This document shows positions 24,886 through 33,292 of a stretch of DNA of 64,000 nt, in pieces; position 1 is the first letter of the stretch, and each line of letters starts with the position of its first letter. The notes beneath the pieces are model-generated. The model was not told the origin of the DNA. It saw nothing but the letters and a program-made list of their open reading frames with translations, and made no database searches. Position numbers and translations under genes: made by a program. Location: positions 1-64,000 of the forward strand of contig NZ_JADBGI010000022.1 in NCBI RefSeq assembly GCF_014892575.1, read 5' to 3'. The stretch comes from Nocardiopsis coralli. Its GTDB lineage: Bacteria > Actinomycetota > Actinomycetes > Streptosporangiales > Streptosporangiaceae.

Positions 24886-26613
24886 GTGAGAGGGGAGCAA
24901 CAGCACGGACGGGTGCGGAACGCGCTCGTGTGGTCGGGCGTCGGGCTGCTGGTCGGTGCCCTCCTGTGGACCGCGGTGGTGGTCACCGTGTCCGCCGGGG
25001 ACGTGTTCGAGGGGACCGGGGGCTGGTGGATGCTCTCCTGCCTGGTCGCCGTCCTCGTCCTCGTGTTCGGCGTGGTGGAGAGGCCCGGCACCGAGCGGAC
25101 CAGGGGCGGGTACCGGTTCGGGATGTCCTGTGCGATCGGCGCCGGGCTGCTCGCGGTCTGGATGGCCTTTCCGCAGGACACCTTCGCCGCCACCACGGAC
25201 AGCCGGTGGTCCTTCGAACCCTCACCGCCCGCCGTGCACCTGTGGCTGGTGGCGTGCGCGATCGTGATCGGCTGCGCGCTCGTGCTGTCCGGGTCGGGCA
25301 GGGCGGATCCGAGACCGTTCCGGTGGAGCACGCTGTTCTCGGGCGCGGGAGCACTTGCGGTGGTCCTGGCCGGCGCCCTGGTCGCCCAGCTCGTCGTGCC
25401 CTGGGTACCGCACCGCGAGGGCGGGGCCGAGAGTGCCCCTGCCCCGGTTCCGGCCGAGGTGTCCGGAGAGGGGTGGTCGTGGCGGCCGCCGATGGACACC
25501 GGCATCGACGGGGTGCGGGAGGGGCCACACGGACCGATCGTGCTGCTCGGCGACGGGGCCGTGGCCCTGGACGGCACCGACGGCACCGAGCTGTGGTCCT
25601 ACCGGCGCCCGTACGACGTCGTCACCCACGTGTGGACCGAGGACGACCACGTGCACGTGCGCCACCGGCCCCGGACCGAGGACGACACCGACCGCAATCT
25701 CCACCAGGCCCAGTTCGAGGACGACGAGCTTTTCGAGACCGCCCGGCTGAACACGGAGAGTGGGGCACTGGTCGATGAGGTCTCCGGCGCCCTTCGCCCG
25801 TCGGTCGCCCGGTCGACGGAGCACAGCGAGGAGCTGGTGGACGAGATCCTGTCGCTGCCCGAGAACTGCGTCGTCCAGCGCACCGAGGACTACGGCCACC
25901 GCCTGGCGGGCGTGGTCGGCTGCGTCGACGAGGAACACACCGAGTCGGCGGTCGCGTCCGGGGACCCCTTCGGCTTCCCCGATTCCGAGGTCGAGGTCAT
26001 GGTCGTGGCGGTGGACCCGCAGGAGGAGAGCGAGCTCTGGCGCACGGAGCCGTTCGACCCGGGCGAGAACGACCGCCCCCGCCTCACCGCTGCCCCGGGC
26101 GACCCCGCGGTCGTCGTCGAGAACGGCCCCGACGGGCGCACCGTGGTGCTCGACGCCGACACCGGTGACGAGCACGTCGCGTTGCCCGAGGACCTCGAAG
26201 CGAGCGAGGAGCTCATCGGCCTCGTCCGGGCCGACTCGGACGGCACCGTCGTCGCCGCCGACACCGGTGGCCCAGACCTGCAGACCACCTTGCACCGGGC
26301 GGACGCCTCGGGGGAGATCACCGACTCGGCCGTGGTCGAGGACGTGTACCTGGACCCCAAGATTGGCGGCGGCCGGATCGCCGTGCTCGACGACGCCGTG
26401 GTCATCGCGGAAGACTACGGCCTGGACGGCATGGGGGAGGACGGGCAGGTGGCGCTGCTGGTCGCGCCCTTCGGTGAGACCACCGACCGGAGTGACGAGA
26501 TCGCGCTCCCGGGGGTGGCCGAGAGCCTGTCCGGCCTCACAGTGGTGCCGGGCGCGGTCGTGGTCTCGACGGAGGACGAGGAATCACAGATCCTGCGGGC
26601 GTTCGTCCCCTGA
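24886..26613 (+). CDS. Membrane-anchored PQQ-type beta-propeller protein, paralogue 5
   Basis: A 575-aa, most diverged member. It begins VRGEQQHGRVRNALVWSGVG with a GTG after GGAGG, and keeps the multi-helix N terminus and the blade GTDGTELWSYRRPY. The other blade motifs are weaker (DPQEESELWRTEP, DADTGDEHVALPE). It lacks the VSRGQRVRAA start and ends RAFVP. It closes the array before a strong terminator. It is probably the oldest copy, or one already specialised away from the conversion seen among the others. Confidence 0.85.
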   Translation: MRGEQQHGRVRNALVWSGVGLLVGALLWTAVVVTVSAGDVFEGTGGWWMLSCLVAVLVLVFGVVERPGTERTRGGYRFGMSCAIGAGLLAVWMAFPQDTFAATTDSRWSFEPSPPAVHLWLVACAIVIGCALVLSGSGRADPRPFRWSTLFSGAGALAVVLAGALVAQLVVPWVPHREGGAESAPAPVPAEVSGEGWSWRPPMDTGIDGVREGPHGPIVLLGDGAVALDGTDGTELWSYRRPYDVVTHVWTEDDHVHVRHRPRTEDDTDRNLHQAQFEDDELFETARLNTESGALVDEVSGALRPSVARSTEHSEELVDEILSLPENCVVQRTEDYGHRLAGVVGCVDEEHTESAVASGDPFGFPDSEVEVMVVAVDPQEESELWRTEPFDPGENDRPRLTAAPGDPAVVVENGPDGRTVVLDADTGDEHVALPEDLEASEELIGLVRADSDGTVVAADTGGPDLQTTLHRADASGEITDSAVVEDVYLDPKIGGGRIAVLDDAVVIAEDYGLDGMGEDGQVALLVAPFGETTDRSDEIALPGVAESLSGLTVVPGAVVVSTEDEESQILRAFVP

Positions 26614-26620
26614 CCGAGCT

Positions 26621-26649
26621 CCGGTCGGGTCCCGTCGGGACCCGACCGG
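26621..26649 (+). terminator. Terminator of the five-gene propeller array
   Basis: A perfect 13-bp stem, CCGGTCGGGTCCC (26621-26633) with GGGACCCGACCGG (26637-26649), has a 3-nt loop and lies 7 bases after the last stop. Confidence 0.85.
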
Positions 26650-26697
26650 GGCGGCGCCGGAACGCCGTCCCCGCCCGCGGTACCCGGTCCGTGCTGG

Positions 26698-26726
26698 TTC
26701 GAGCGTCCCCGCGAGTGCGATAGAGT
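26698..26726 (+). promoter_or_regulatory. Promoter of tRNA-Pro, copy 1
   Basis: TTCGAG (26698-26703) and TAGAGT (26721-26726) are spaced by 17 bp. TGCGATAGAGTC around the -10 recurs upstream of the second tRNA-Pro (59783-59796), which supports it. Confidence 0.5.
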
Positions 26727-26764
26727 CGTGTCCTGTCGGTCGCCGCACACGGTGCAGCAACCGC

Positions 26765-26838
<74 letters not shown>

Positions 26839-26859
26839 CACAGAAACAGCAGGTCATCG

Positions 26860-26889
26860 AAGGGTCCATCATCCGGTGGGCCCTTTTTT
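26860..26889 (+). terminator. Terminator of tRNA-Pro copy 1
   Basis: AAGGGTCCA (26860-26868) pairs with TGGGCCCTT (26877-26885, one G-U), running into six Ts (26884-26889). The same element follows the second tRNA copy. Confidence 0.85.
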
Positions 26890-26898
26890 GCGGCCCAG

Positions 26899-26920
26899 GT
26901 GGGGTAGAAGTGGGGTAGAA
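26899..26920. repeat. Direct repeat GTGGGGTAGAA x2 behind tRNA-Pro
   Basis: GTGGGGTAGAA occurs twice head to tail, just past the tRNA terminator. A less perfect pair (59973-59993) sits at the same place behind tRNA-Pro copy 2. It might be an old integrase arm or attachment site, but nothing proves it. The rest of 26921-27137 holds no gene. Confidence 0.5.
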
Positions 26921-27137
26921 CCGGGGGCGTGGGACACGAAGGAGCGCCGCGACTCTCGCGCCGTTCATCCCTTGTCGTTCAGCCCCGCCTTTTTCTTGAG
27001 GCCCTTGGTGAAACCGGGCCGCGCCTGGTTCCGAGTCCGGCCTACCCACAAGGCGCCGAACCCAGCGTCCAGGGGTTTCGCCCACCGGCTGGGCATGAGC
27101 GCCCTCTGACATCACACAATCTGGCAAGATCGCGGAT

Positions 27138-27884
27138 ATGGCAGAGACGCGACGGAGAACAGCGCTCGTTACAGGCGGTTCGAGAGGGATCGGTCGTGCG
27201 ATCGTGCGATGTTTGGTGCGTGACGGAATTTCGGTGGTGTTCAGCTACGCCAGGAACGAGGCGGCCGCAGAAGAAGTCCTGGCGACCGATCGCGATCAGG
27301 ATGTGACGATCGCGGCTGTTCAGGCGGACCTTGCTGATCGGGATGCTCCCAAGCGGCTCTATGACGAAGCCGAGCAACTGGTTGGGCGTTTGGACATTTT
27401 GGTCAACAACGCCGGGTCGGACATCGTGCCGCTTCCGATAGCGCAGACAAGCGATGATGACTATGACCAGCTCATGGCGGTGAACACCAGAGCCGTATTC
27501 GTGCTCATGCGCGAGGCGGTCGGTCGGCTGCGCGATGGCGGCCGCATCATCAATATCTCGACAGTCAACACGGTGGCGCCAACCCCGGCGGTCGCGGTGC
27601 ACTCGGCAAGCAAGGCAGCGGTCGAGCAGTTCACGGCATGCGCGGCACGAGAAGTCGGCCCACGCGGAATCACTGTCAATGCGGTATCGCCAGGCGCCAC
27701 CGATACCGAACTGCTACGCGGGAACAATCCGGGCGTCGATCTCGAGGCCGTTCTGGCCCCGGTCACTGCCCTCGGCCGTCTGGGGCAGCCCGAAGAGGTC
27801 GCTGACGTGGTGGCGTTCCTGGCCGGGCCGGGTGGCCGTTGGATCACTGGGCAGACCGTGCGGGTCAGCGGCGGACTGGCGTAG
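27138..27884 (+). CDS. SDR-family protein with substituted catalytic tyrosine
   Basis: A 248-aa FabG-like short-chain dehydrogenase. It has the cofactor motif TGGSRGIG (12-19), NNAG (90-93) and Ser141 in NISTVNT. The expected YxxxK is HSASK (His155 to Lys159), so the catalytic tyrosine is replaced by histidine. The rest of the fold, including the C-terminal GRWITGQTVRVSGG, is intact. Codon use is less GC-biased than its neighbours, hinting at transfer. It may be inactive, may use histidine, or may bind cofactor for another purpose. The ATG has no clear ribosome site. Confidence 0.85.
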   Translation: MAETRRRTALVTGGSRGIGRAIVRCLVRDGISVVFSYARNEAAAEEVLATDRDQDVTIAAVQADLADRDAPKRLYDEAEQLVGRLDILVNNAGSDIVPLPIAQTSDDDYDQLMAVNTRAVFVLMREAVGRLRDGGRIINISTVNTVAPTPAVAVHSASKAAVEQFTACAAREVGPRGITVNAVSPGATDTELLRGNNPGVDLEAVLAPVTALGRLGQPEEVADVVAFLAGPGGRWITGQTVRVSGGLA

Positions 27885-28104
27885 TACAGACGGCCTGTCC
27901 CCGGTCGGACGCCCAGTCCATCGGAGGTCCAGGACGCCGACAGCAGGTCCTGGCCTTCGGCGCCGGTCGTGTGCCGAACCAGGGGTGTCGACCGGGCGAC
28001 CATGCCGGAGGGGAAGACCCGCGACGTCCCTGTGGGCATGGAGGGATCAACCTGAGGGCCGGTGCGCTCGTGTGAACCCTGACCGGCAGTGCGGGCCATG
28101 GTGA

Positions 28105-28296
28105 CTACGTCGAGCCGCGGTCTCTGATGACGCCCGTCAAGAAAACTGCCCATGCCTCGGAGGGGAAGGCCAGCGGTCCGGAAGCACGGTTCAGGGTGTC
28201 ACGTATCCGGACGATGTCACCGTCTCTTCGGCACTCCACGCAGTCCTGATGGGCGCCACCGCTGTATGAGGACTTACTCCACTCCATGTCAATCAT
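28105..28296 (-). CDS. DUF397 protein
   Basis: A 63-aa protein with the DUF397 signature (EWSKSSYSGGAHQDCVECRR, then RIRDT and FPSEAWAVFLTGV). Translation may start at Met1 or at the Met four residues on. DUF397 genes in actinomycetes normally follow an XRE/DUF5753 (Scr1-type) regulator and are proposed to work with it as a toxin/antitoxin-like or developmental pair. Here the partner upstream is only a fragment overlapping by 8 bp. Confidence 0.85.
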   Translation of the reverse strand: MIDMEWSKSSYSGGAHQDCVECRRDGDIVRIRDTLNRASGPLAFPSEAWAVFLTGVIRDRGST

Positions 28297-28564
28297 GGTG
28301 ATTCACCTTCGCCAATTCCTCCTGCAGGGCCCGCAGCGACTCTTGAGGCGAGAGCGCTACGTCCTGCACGTCGCTGAGCAGAACTCGGAATCGGTGTACT
28401 GCCTGTGGTTCGTCAACCATACGATCTGCATAGGCCGACTGCGCATGGAGCACTTCCGAGGCCGATCCGGAAGCTGTCAGCTTGAATGGCCCCACGAGTC
28501 CGGCGGGTTCCGGGGTGACCCAGTGAGGGGTGTGGATGTTGGTGTTCCAGGGGCGGAAATAGTC
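28289..28564 (-). pseudogene. Fragment of Scr1-type XRE/DUF5753 regulator
   Basis: The open frame matches only the C-terminal end of a DUF5753 protein. TPEPAGLVGPFKLTAS corresponds to the usual hydrophobic strand, and AVHRFRVLLSDVQDVALSPQ plus the following ESLRALQEEL is the conserved closing helix region. An in-frame stop precedes residue 1 of the fragment, and the HTH domain of about 200 residues is missing upstream. A GTG at 28495 could still yield 68 aa. I read it as a decayed regulator left beside DUF397. Confidence 0.65.
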
Positions 28565-28695
28565 TCAAGTTGGCCGCGCTCCAATATGGTCCGTTGCTTA
28601 TATGGGTTGTGTTCCTTGCCTGCCCTTGTGGATTCCTGCGCACGGTCCCATGATTTCTCTGGGTTCGGTTGACCGGAAGTGCGTCAGGAGATTCT

Positions 28696-30021
28696 TTGTC
28701 TGATCTGGAAGAGACCCTTCGGCGTCTCGTCGATCCGTCGTCTGTGGAACTGAGTTCAGGGGAGCACCTCGCTGGAAAGGTCCAATCGGCGGTCACCCGG
28801 GATGACGCGCGCTGGAAAGAAAAGAAACAGGAACCTCCGCGCCGGAAACCTCGACTTGCGCCTCTTCCTCAGATGAACAGGGCATCCGTCGGTGTGGCCC
28901 CTCTGAGCGTCCTCCACGCGCTGGGAAGAGCGATCTCTCTGGACAGGCAGGGGTCGGTCCGCGGACTCGCCGAGCACTGGGGCTGCCTGAAGTACGCGCT
29001 GGCACTGGACGGGAGCCAGGCGCAGGACCACATGGCACTTTCACCCGAGGGCCGATCCACCCAGCGCCAGCACAAGACGGTCCAGGCCCACGAACTCGGT
29101 GTCGGTTTCGGTGTCGCGGCCGCCGAACACTTCCTTCGGGAGCGCTATGAAGGCCATCGTGTTTCCTTCGTCCCCGCGGAAGTGGTCCTGCGTTCCGGGT
29201 GGCCACTGAAGGGCTTGCGCTACCGCCCTCGCTTCTTCGTCGAGGTGTGGAAGCCGGGAGAACGGGCGCAGGTCATCCCGGTCGTCTGCAAGGGGCACCA
29301 CGGTCGGCGAAGTTCGTCATATCCGCAACTGGCTTCCGCTTCGGCGCATGTGGAGGCGGTGCACATCGGCCCGTGGAACGAGACCCCGGCCCTGGTCCTG
29401 AGCACGGAACTGAGCATGAAGAATGCGATCGTCGTGCACGCGCTGGCCGCGGACGGCGACGGGGGAACCCTTCCGGCAGCCGAGGAGAAGTTGAACTCCA
29501 CCTTGCGTGACCGCTCCATGCCCCCGCAGATCACCAAGCCTGCTGGCAGCGGTACCCCGGAGGAAGGCCTGACCGGATTCCACGTGCTCTCCCCACACGA
29601 CGAGTGGTTCCGGGCGGTCCTCGCACGTACGGACGCCGCCGGTCTGGTGGCCTTCACCGGCGACAGCAGCGCCACAGCGCCCTACCTCACCAAGCAGCAG
29701 GGACGTGGATACTACACACGGCAATCACATGCCGCCATCAGTAGCGTCAGGGATAGAGAGCACACGCTTCTCGGTGTCCCTTGTGTGGGAACCGAACACG
29801 TGTTCCGCCTCAACGGTGCACGCGTCGAGGCCTTCTCCGGCCTTGCGGAAGACCTGTTCGACATCCTTGAGCAGGGACGTCTGGACCAGTACCGCCATGA
29901 AGTCGATGCCCAGTACGCGCGCCATCCCTATGCGAAGTGGGACCGGTGCTGGGATGGGGCAGTCTCTGTACGGCCGGACGGGTCCGTGTTGGCGATCCGC
30001 CGGCTCAAACCCGAGAGCTGA
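28696..30021 (+). CDS. Hypothetical protein, 441 aa
   Basis: No family recognised. I place the start at a TTG exactly 5 bases after AGGAG (28686-28690). An in-frame TTG at 28669 lacks a site. The first 65 residues are charged and probably disordered (RWKEKKQEPPRRKPR). A globular part follows, with RYRPRFFVEVWKPGE and VIPVVCKGHHGRR (about 175-205), then GLVAFTGDSSATAPYLTKQQ and a tryptophan-rich C terminus (YAKWDRCWDGAVSVRPDGS). There is no signal peptide and no transmembrane helix. The VCKG segment recalls nuclease folds but lacks the acidic residue they need. GC content is lower than the neighbours, suggesting transfer. Confidence 0.8.
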   Translation: MSDLEETLRRLVDPSSVELSSGEHLAGKVQSAVTRDDARWKEKKQEPPRRKPRLAPLPQMNRASVGVAPLSVLHALGRAISLDRQGSVRGLAEHWGCLKYALALDGSQAQDHMALSPEGRSTQRQHKTVQAHELGVGFGVAAAEHFLRERYEGHRVSFVPAEVVLRSGWPLKGLRYRPRFFVEVWKPGERAQVIPVVCKGHHGRRSSSYPQLASASAHVEAVHIGPWNETPALVLSTELSMKNAIVVHALAADGDGGTLPAAEEKLNSTLRDRSMPPQITKPAGSGTPEEGLTGFHVLSPHDEWFRAVLARTDAAGLVAFTGDSSATAPYLTKQQGRGYYTRQSHAAISSVRDREHTLLGVPCVGTEHVFRLNGARVEAFSGLAEDLFDILEQGRLDQYRHEVDAQYARHPYAKWDRCWDGAVSVRPDGSVLAIRRLKPES

Positions 30022-30141
30022 CGGGGAGACAGGTGACCGATGGGAGAAGCGTCCGCGGTTGGGGTGAGCGCCCGGGGAGCCCTTCAGCCAACGCCCCCGT
30101 CGTCCGGTGGCCGGAACGTGCGTCCCTGCCTGGGGCCACCG

Positions 30142-30864
30142 TCACGGATCGTGGGGCTGACCGCCCCCGATCCGGGTGATGGTGGTGAGCACCTCGTACC
30201 GGTCGAACCGGTAGCGCGACCGCACGTGCTGGACCGGCCGCCCGGTCGCGTCGTAGAAGGTGTCGACGATCTCCAGGCCCGGCGAGCCGAGAGGCAGCCC
30301 GAGAAGCTCGCACTCGACCGGCGGCAGCACCAGCGCCCGCACCCGGCGGAAGGTGGAGTCCGGCACCGCCGCCACCTCGGTCAGGGCCTCGTGCACCGAA
30401 CCGGTGAGGTCGGCGCCGGACAGGGCATCGGTGAAGCGCTCCGGGTACAGGCCCACCTCGTGGCACATCGGCTCGCCGTCGGCGTAGCGCAGGCGTTCCA
30501 GCAGCAGTGCCCCCTCCCCGGGGCGCAGGGACAGGTCGGTGACCGTCTCCAGGTCCGGGGTGATGGGCTCGAAGCGCAGGACCGTGGAGGAGGGCCGCAG
30601 CCCGCGGCGGCGCATGTCCTCGGTGAAGGAGGTCAGCGTGGGCCCCATGGTCACCGTGGGACGGCCGACGTAGGTGCCGCTGCCCGGTGAACGGCGCACC
30701 CAGCCCTCGTCCTGCAGAGCGGCCAGCGACCGCCGGACCGTCATCACACTGACCCCGAACTCCTCGGCCAGGGCGCGCTCCGCGGGCAGCCGCACCCCTG
30801 TCGCCAGGGACGAGCAGCGCTCACGGAGAACCGTGAGGATCTCGAGGTACTTGGGCCTGCTCAT
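30142..30864 (-). CDS. GntR-family regulator with UTRA domain
   Basis: A 240-aa HutC-type GntR regulator. The winged HTH occupies about residues 5-70 (LPAERALAEEFGVSVMTVRR, EGWVRRSPGSGTYVG) and the UTRA effector domain about 85-235 (GEPMCHEVGLYPERF, GRPVQHVRSRYRFDRYEVLT). It is divergent from the sugar ABC operon, so it most likely represses that operon until a sugar phosphate binds. The ATG follows GAAGG. Confidence 0.9.
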   Translation of the reverse strand: MSRPKYLEILTVLRERCSSLATGVRLPAERALAEEFGVSVMTVRRSLAALQDEGWVRRSPGSGTYVGRPTVTMGPTLTSFTEDMRRRGLRPSSTVLRFEPITPDLETVTDLSLRPGEGALLLERLRYADGEPMCHEVGLYPERFTDALSGADLTGSVHEALTEVAAVPDSTFRRVRALVLPPVECELLGLPLGSPGLEIVDTFYDATGRPVQHVRSRYRFDRYEVLTTITRIGGGQPHDP

Positions 30865-30921
30865 AGGGCCTTCTTCACCGTGACGGCGTCAGTGCGCACA
30901 CCATCTCTGCTCTGGAGCGAA

Positions 30922-30939
30922 CTCTATATTCATCTAGAG
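30922..30939. promoter_or_regulatory. Candidate GntR operator
   Basis: CTCTA (30922-30926) and TAGAG (30935-30939) form an inverted repeat with an AT-rich centre in the divergent promoter region. The spacing suits a GntR dimer. The right half TCTAGAG resembles part of DasR/NagR-type boxes. Confidence 0.45.
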
Positions 30940-31028
30940 CGCGTGTGTTAACTTCATCACTCATTGATGCGGTCGGCGCTCACGGAAGCCGGATCCCTCC
31001 TGGCGGCGTCGCGCAGAGAGGTGAAGTG

Positions 31029-32327
31029 ATGCGATCCAGAGCCATGGGGTTCACAGCGATCATGGCCGCCTCCGCCCTGGTGCTGTCCGCGTGCGGCGCG
31101 GACGGGGACGACACCGATGACGAGCTCGTCGTCTGGCACCTGGAGACCCCGCCCAACCGGGTCGAAGCGCTCGACGCCCTGGCCGAGGAGTACAACAACG
31201 GCGACCCCGAGATGCCGGTGCGCTTCGAGGTGCAGGAGTGGGACGAGATCTACTCGACCATCGCGGCCGCGGCCTCCGCGGGCGACCAGCCCGACGCCCT
31301 GTTCGTCACCCCGGACCTGGCCACCTACGTCCGCCAGCTCGGCCTGGGTGCCCCGGTCACCGACGTCGTGGAGGGCCTGGAAGCAGAACACGGCTTCATC
31401 GACGCCGCCATCGACCCCTACCGCGACGACGAGGAGTACTGGGCGGTCCCGCTCTTCGGCATGGTCCAAGTGCTCTGGTACCGCGGCGACATGTTCGACG
31501 ACGCCGGCCTGGACACACCGCAGACCTGGGAGGACCTCCTCGAGGCCGCGGAAACCCTGGACACCGACGAGCACAGCGGGATCGCCCTGCCCGCCGGCCA
31601 GAACCAGGCCACCGACCAGGTGCTCTACAGCTTCATGGTCACCAACGGGGCCGCCGACATCTACACCGGCGACGGCGAGATCGACTTCGACACCCCCGAG
31701 ACCGTCGAGACCTACGAGCTCTACGACGAACTCCTGCAGTACTCCCCGGCCGACTCCGGCAACTACTCGTGGGGTGAACCGCAGGCCGCGTTCAACAGCG
31801 GAAGCGCGGCGATCAACATCGAGAAGGGGCAGTACCTGACCCCCTTCGAGGAGGAGACCGGGCTCGAGCCCGACGACCTGGGCTGTGCACCGATCCCCAC
31901 ACCCGAAACCGGCGGACAGCCGGGCAGCGTCTACTTCTCCAACGGCGCCATGGTGCTCGGCGAGGACGAGGACCGCACCGCCGCCACCGACGACTTCCTC
32001 GAATGGCTGCTGGACACCGAGAACTACGGCGACCTGCTCAACGCCGAGCCCGGCCTGTACCTGCCGCTCACCGAGAACGGGGCCGAGGAGTCCGACTGGC
32101 GCGAGCACGAGACCATCAGCACCTACGAGGAGTGCGTCGACGTCATGCTCGAGCAGTCCGAGACCGGGGAGCTGTTCGGGTTCGTGGACGGCCAGTACAT
32201 CGACGACGTCGGCGAGATCTCCGGCCAGAACTTCATCGCCCGCGCGGTGCAGGAGATGTACGTCAACGACATGACCCCGGCCGACGCCGTCGCCGCGGCC
32301 CAGGAGCAGATGCAGGCAGCGGACTGA
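31029..32327 (+). CDS. Sugar ABC transporter, substrate-binding lipoprotein
   Basis: A 432-aa family 1 extracellular solute-binding protein. It is a lipoprotein with lipobox LSAC (Cys22) after a short signal. Text typical of the family includes EYWAVPLFGMVQVLWYRGDMF and PQTWEDLLEAAETL. The ATG follows AGAGAGG. It is first gene of a six-gene-long rightward run: two permeases, a SIS protein and a FGGY kinase follow. No ATPase is encoded here, so it probably borrows a shared MsiK-type ATPase. The sugar is not known. Confidence 0.92.
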   Translation: MRSRAMGFTAIMAASALVLSACGADGDDTDDELVVWHLETPPNRVEALDALAEEYNNGDPEMPVRFEVQEWDEIYSTIAAAASAGDQPDALFVTPDLATYVRQLGLGAPVTDVVEGLEAEHGFIDAAIDPYRDDEEYWAVPLFGMVQVLWYRGDMFDDAGLDTPQTWEDLLEAAETLDTDEHSGIALPAGQNQATDQVLYSFMVTNGAADIYTGDGEIDFDTPETVETYELYDELLQYSPADSGNYSWGEPQAAFNSGSAAINIEKGQYLTPFEEETGLEPDDLGCAPIPTPETGGQPGSVYFSNGAMVLGEDEDRTAATDDFLEWLLDTENYGDLLNAEPGLYLPLTENGAEESDWREHETISTYEECVDVMLEQSETGELFGFVDGQYIDDVGEISGQNFIARAVQEMYVNDMTPADAVAAAQEQMQAAD

Positions 32328-32329
32328 CC

Positions 32330-33292
32330 GTGGGCGCACCGGACCGCAGCGCGCCGGGCCGCGCCCCGGACAGCCCTGCGGCGCCGGCACCGAGATCGAG
32401 GACCTCTCGGCGCCGGCGCCGCGGCGGGATCAAACACGACCTGTTCGGGTACCTGCTCCTGACGCCCATCCTCGCCGTCATGGCCCTGGTCCTGGCCCTG
32501 CCCCTGGTCCAGGCGGTCCTGACCAGCCTGCGCGACGAGCGGGTGATCGGCTCGCCCTCGGAGACCGTCGGGTTCGACACCTACCTGATCATCCTCCAGG
32601 ACCCGGCGTTCTGGGACGCGTTGGGCCGGTCCGGGCTCTGGCTGCTGCTCAACCTGGCGGTGCAGACCGTCCTGGCCTTCGGCACCGCACTGCTGCTGCA
32701 ACGGCAGGGCTGGTGGGCCCGCACCGCGCGGGTGTGGGTCGTACTGCCCTGGGTCATCCCCACGGTGGCGGTCGCCGTGATCTGGCAGTGGATGCTCAAC
32801 AGCAACTACGGCGTCATCACCCACGCCTTCGCCGCCATCGGCATCGACCTGGGCTCACCGTTCTCCGACCCGGGCATCGCCCTGATCACCGTCATCCTGG
32901 TCAACAGCTGGCACTGGTTCCCGCTCGCCGCCGTGGTCATCTACGGCGCCCTGGCCACCGTCCCCGTGTCCGTGCTCGAAGCGGCGAAGGTGGACGGCGC
33001 CAACGCCTGGCAGACGTTCTGGGCGGTCACTTTCCCGATCCTGCAACCGGTGCTGTTCGCGCTCGGGCTGGTGGGCTCCCTGTGGTCCTTCAACGTCCTC
33101 GACACCATCCTGCTCACGACCGGGGGAGGGCCGGCCGGCGCCACCACGACCATGCCCATGTACGTGTACGAGACCGCCTTCGACGCCTTCCGCAGCAGCC
33201 AGGCCGCGGCCGCCAGCGTGCTGACCGTGCTCGTGCTGGGCGTCGCCGCCGCACTGTTCGTGCGCTTCCTCCGTCCCAAGGGGTCACCGTGA
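32330..33292 (+). CDS. Sugar ABC transporter permease (MalF/UgpA type)
   Basis: A 320-aa inner-membrane permease with six predicted helices and the ATPase-contact loop EAAKVDGANAWQTFWAVTFP. The GTG start lies 2 bases after the stop of the binding protein, with no intergenic space. The N terminus is basic and proline-rich (APRSRTSRRRRR). It pairs with the next gene to form the channel. Confidence 0.9.
   Translation: MGAPDRSAPGRAPDSPAAPAPRSRTSRRRRRGGIKHDLFGYLLLTPILAVMALVLALPLVQAVLTSLRDERVIGSPSETVGFDTYLIILQDPAFWDALGRSGLWLLLNLAVQTVLAFGTALLLQRQGWWARTARVWVVLPWVIPTVAVAVIWQWMLNSNYGVITHAFAAIGIDLGSPFSDPGIALITVILVNSWHWFPLAAVVIYGALATVPVSVLEAAKVDGANAWQTFWAVTFPILQPVLFALGLVGSLWSFNVLDTILLTTGGGPAGATTTMPMYVYETAFDAFRSSQAAAASVLTVLVLGVAAALFVRFLRPKGSP

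Noticed and set aside
17302..26613. True PQQ-dependent dehydrogenases
   Set aside because: Only the generic blade repeats are present. I see no PQQ-ligand residues and no adjacent-cysteine pair, and the proteins are anchored by an N-terminal helix bundle.
26839..27137. Integrase remnant behind tRNA-Pro
   Set aside because: No frame shows tyrosine or serine recombinase motifs. The minus-strand frame here is just readthrough of the tRNA and terminator.
28696..30021. PD-(D/E)XK nuclease
   Set aside because: The strand ending VVCKG has valine where the catalytic acid should be, and the preceding RPRF lacks the aspartate, so the motif is not met.
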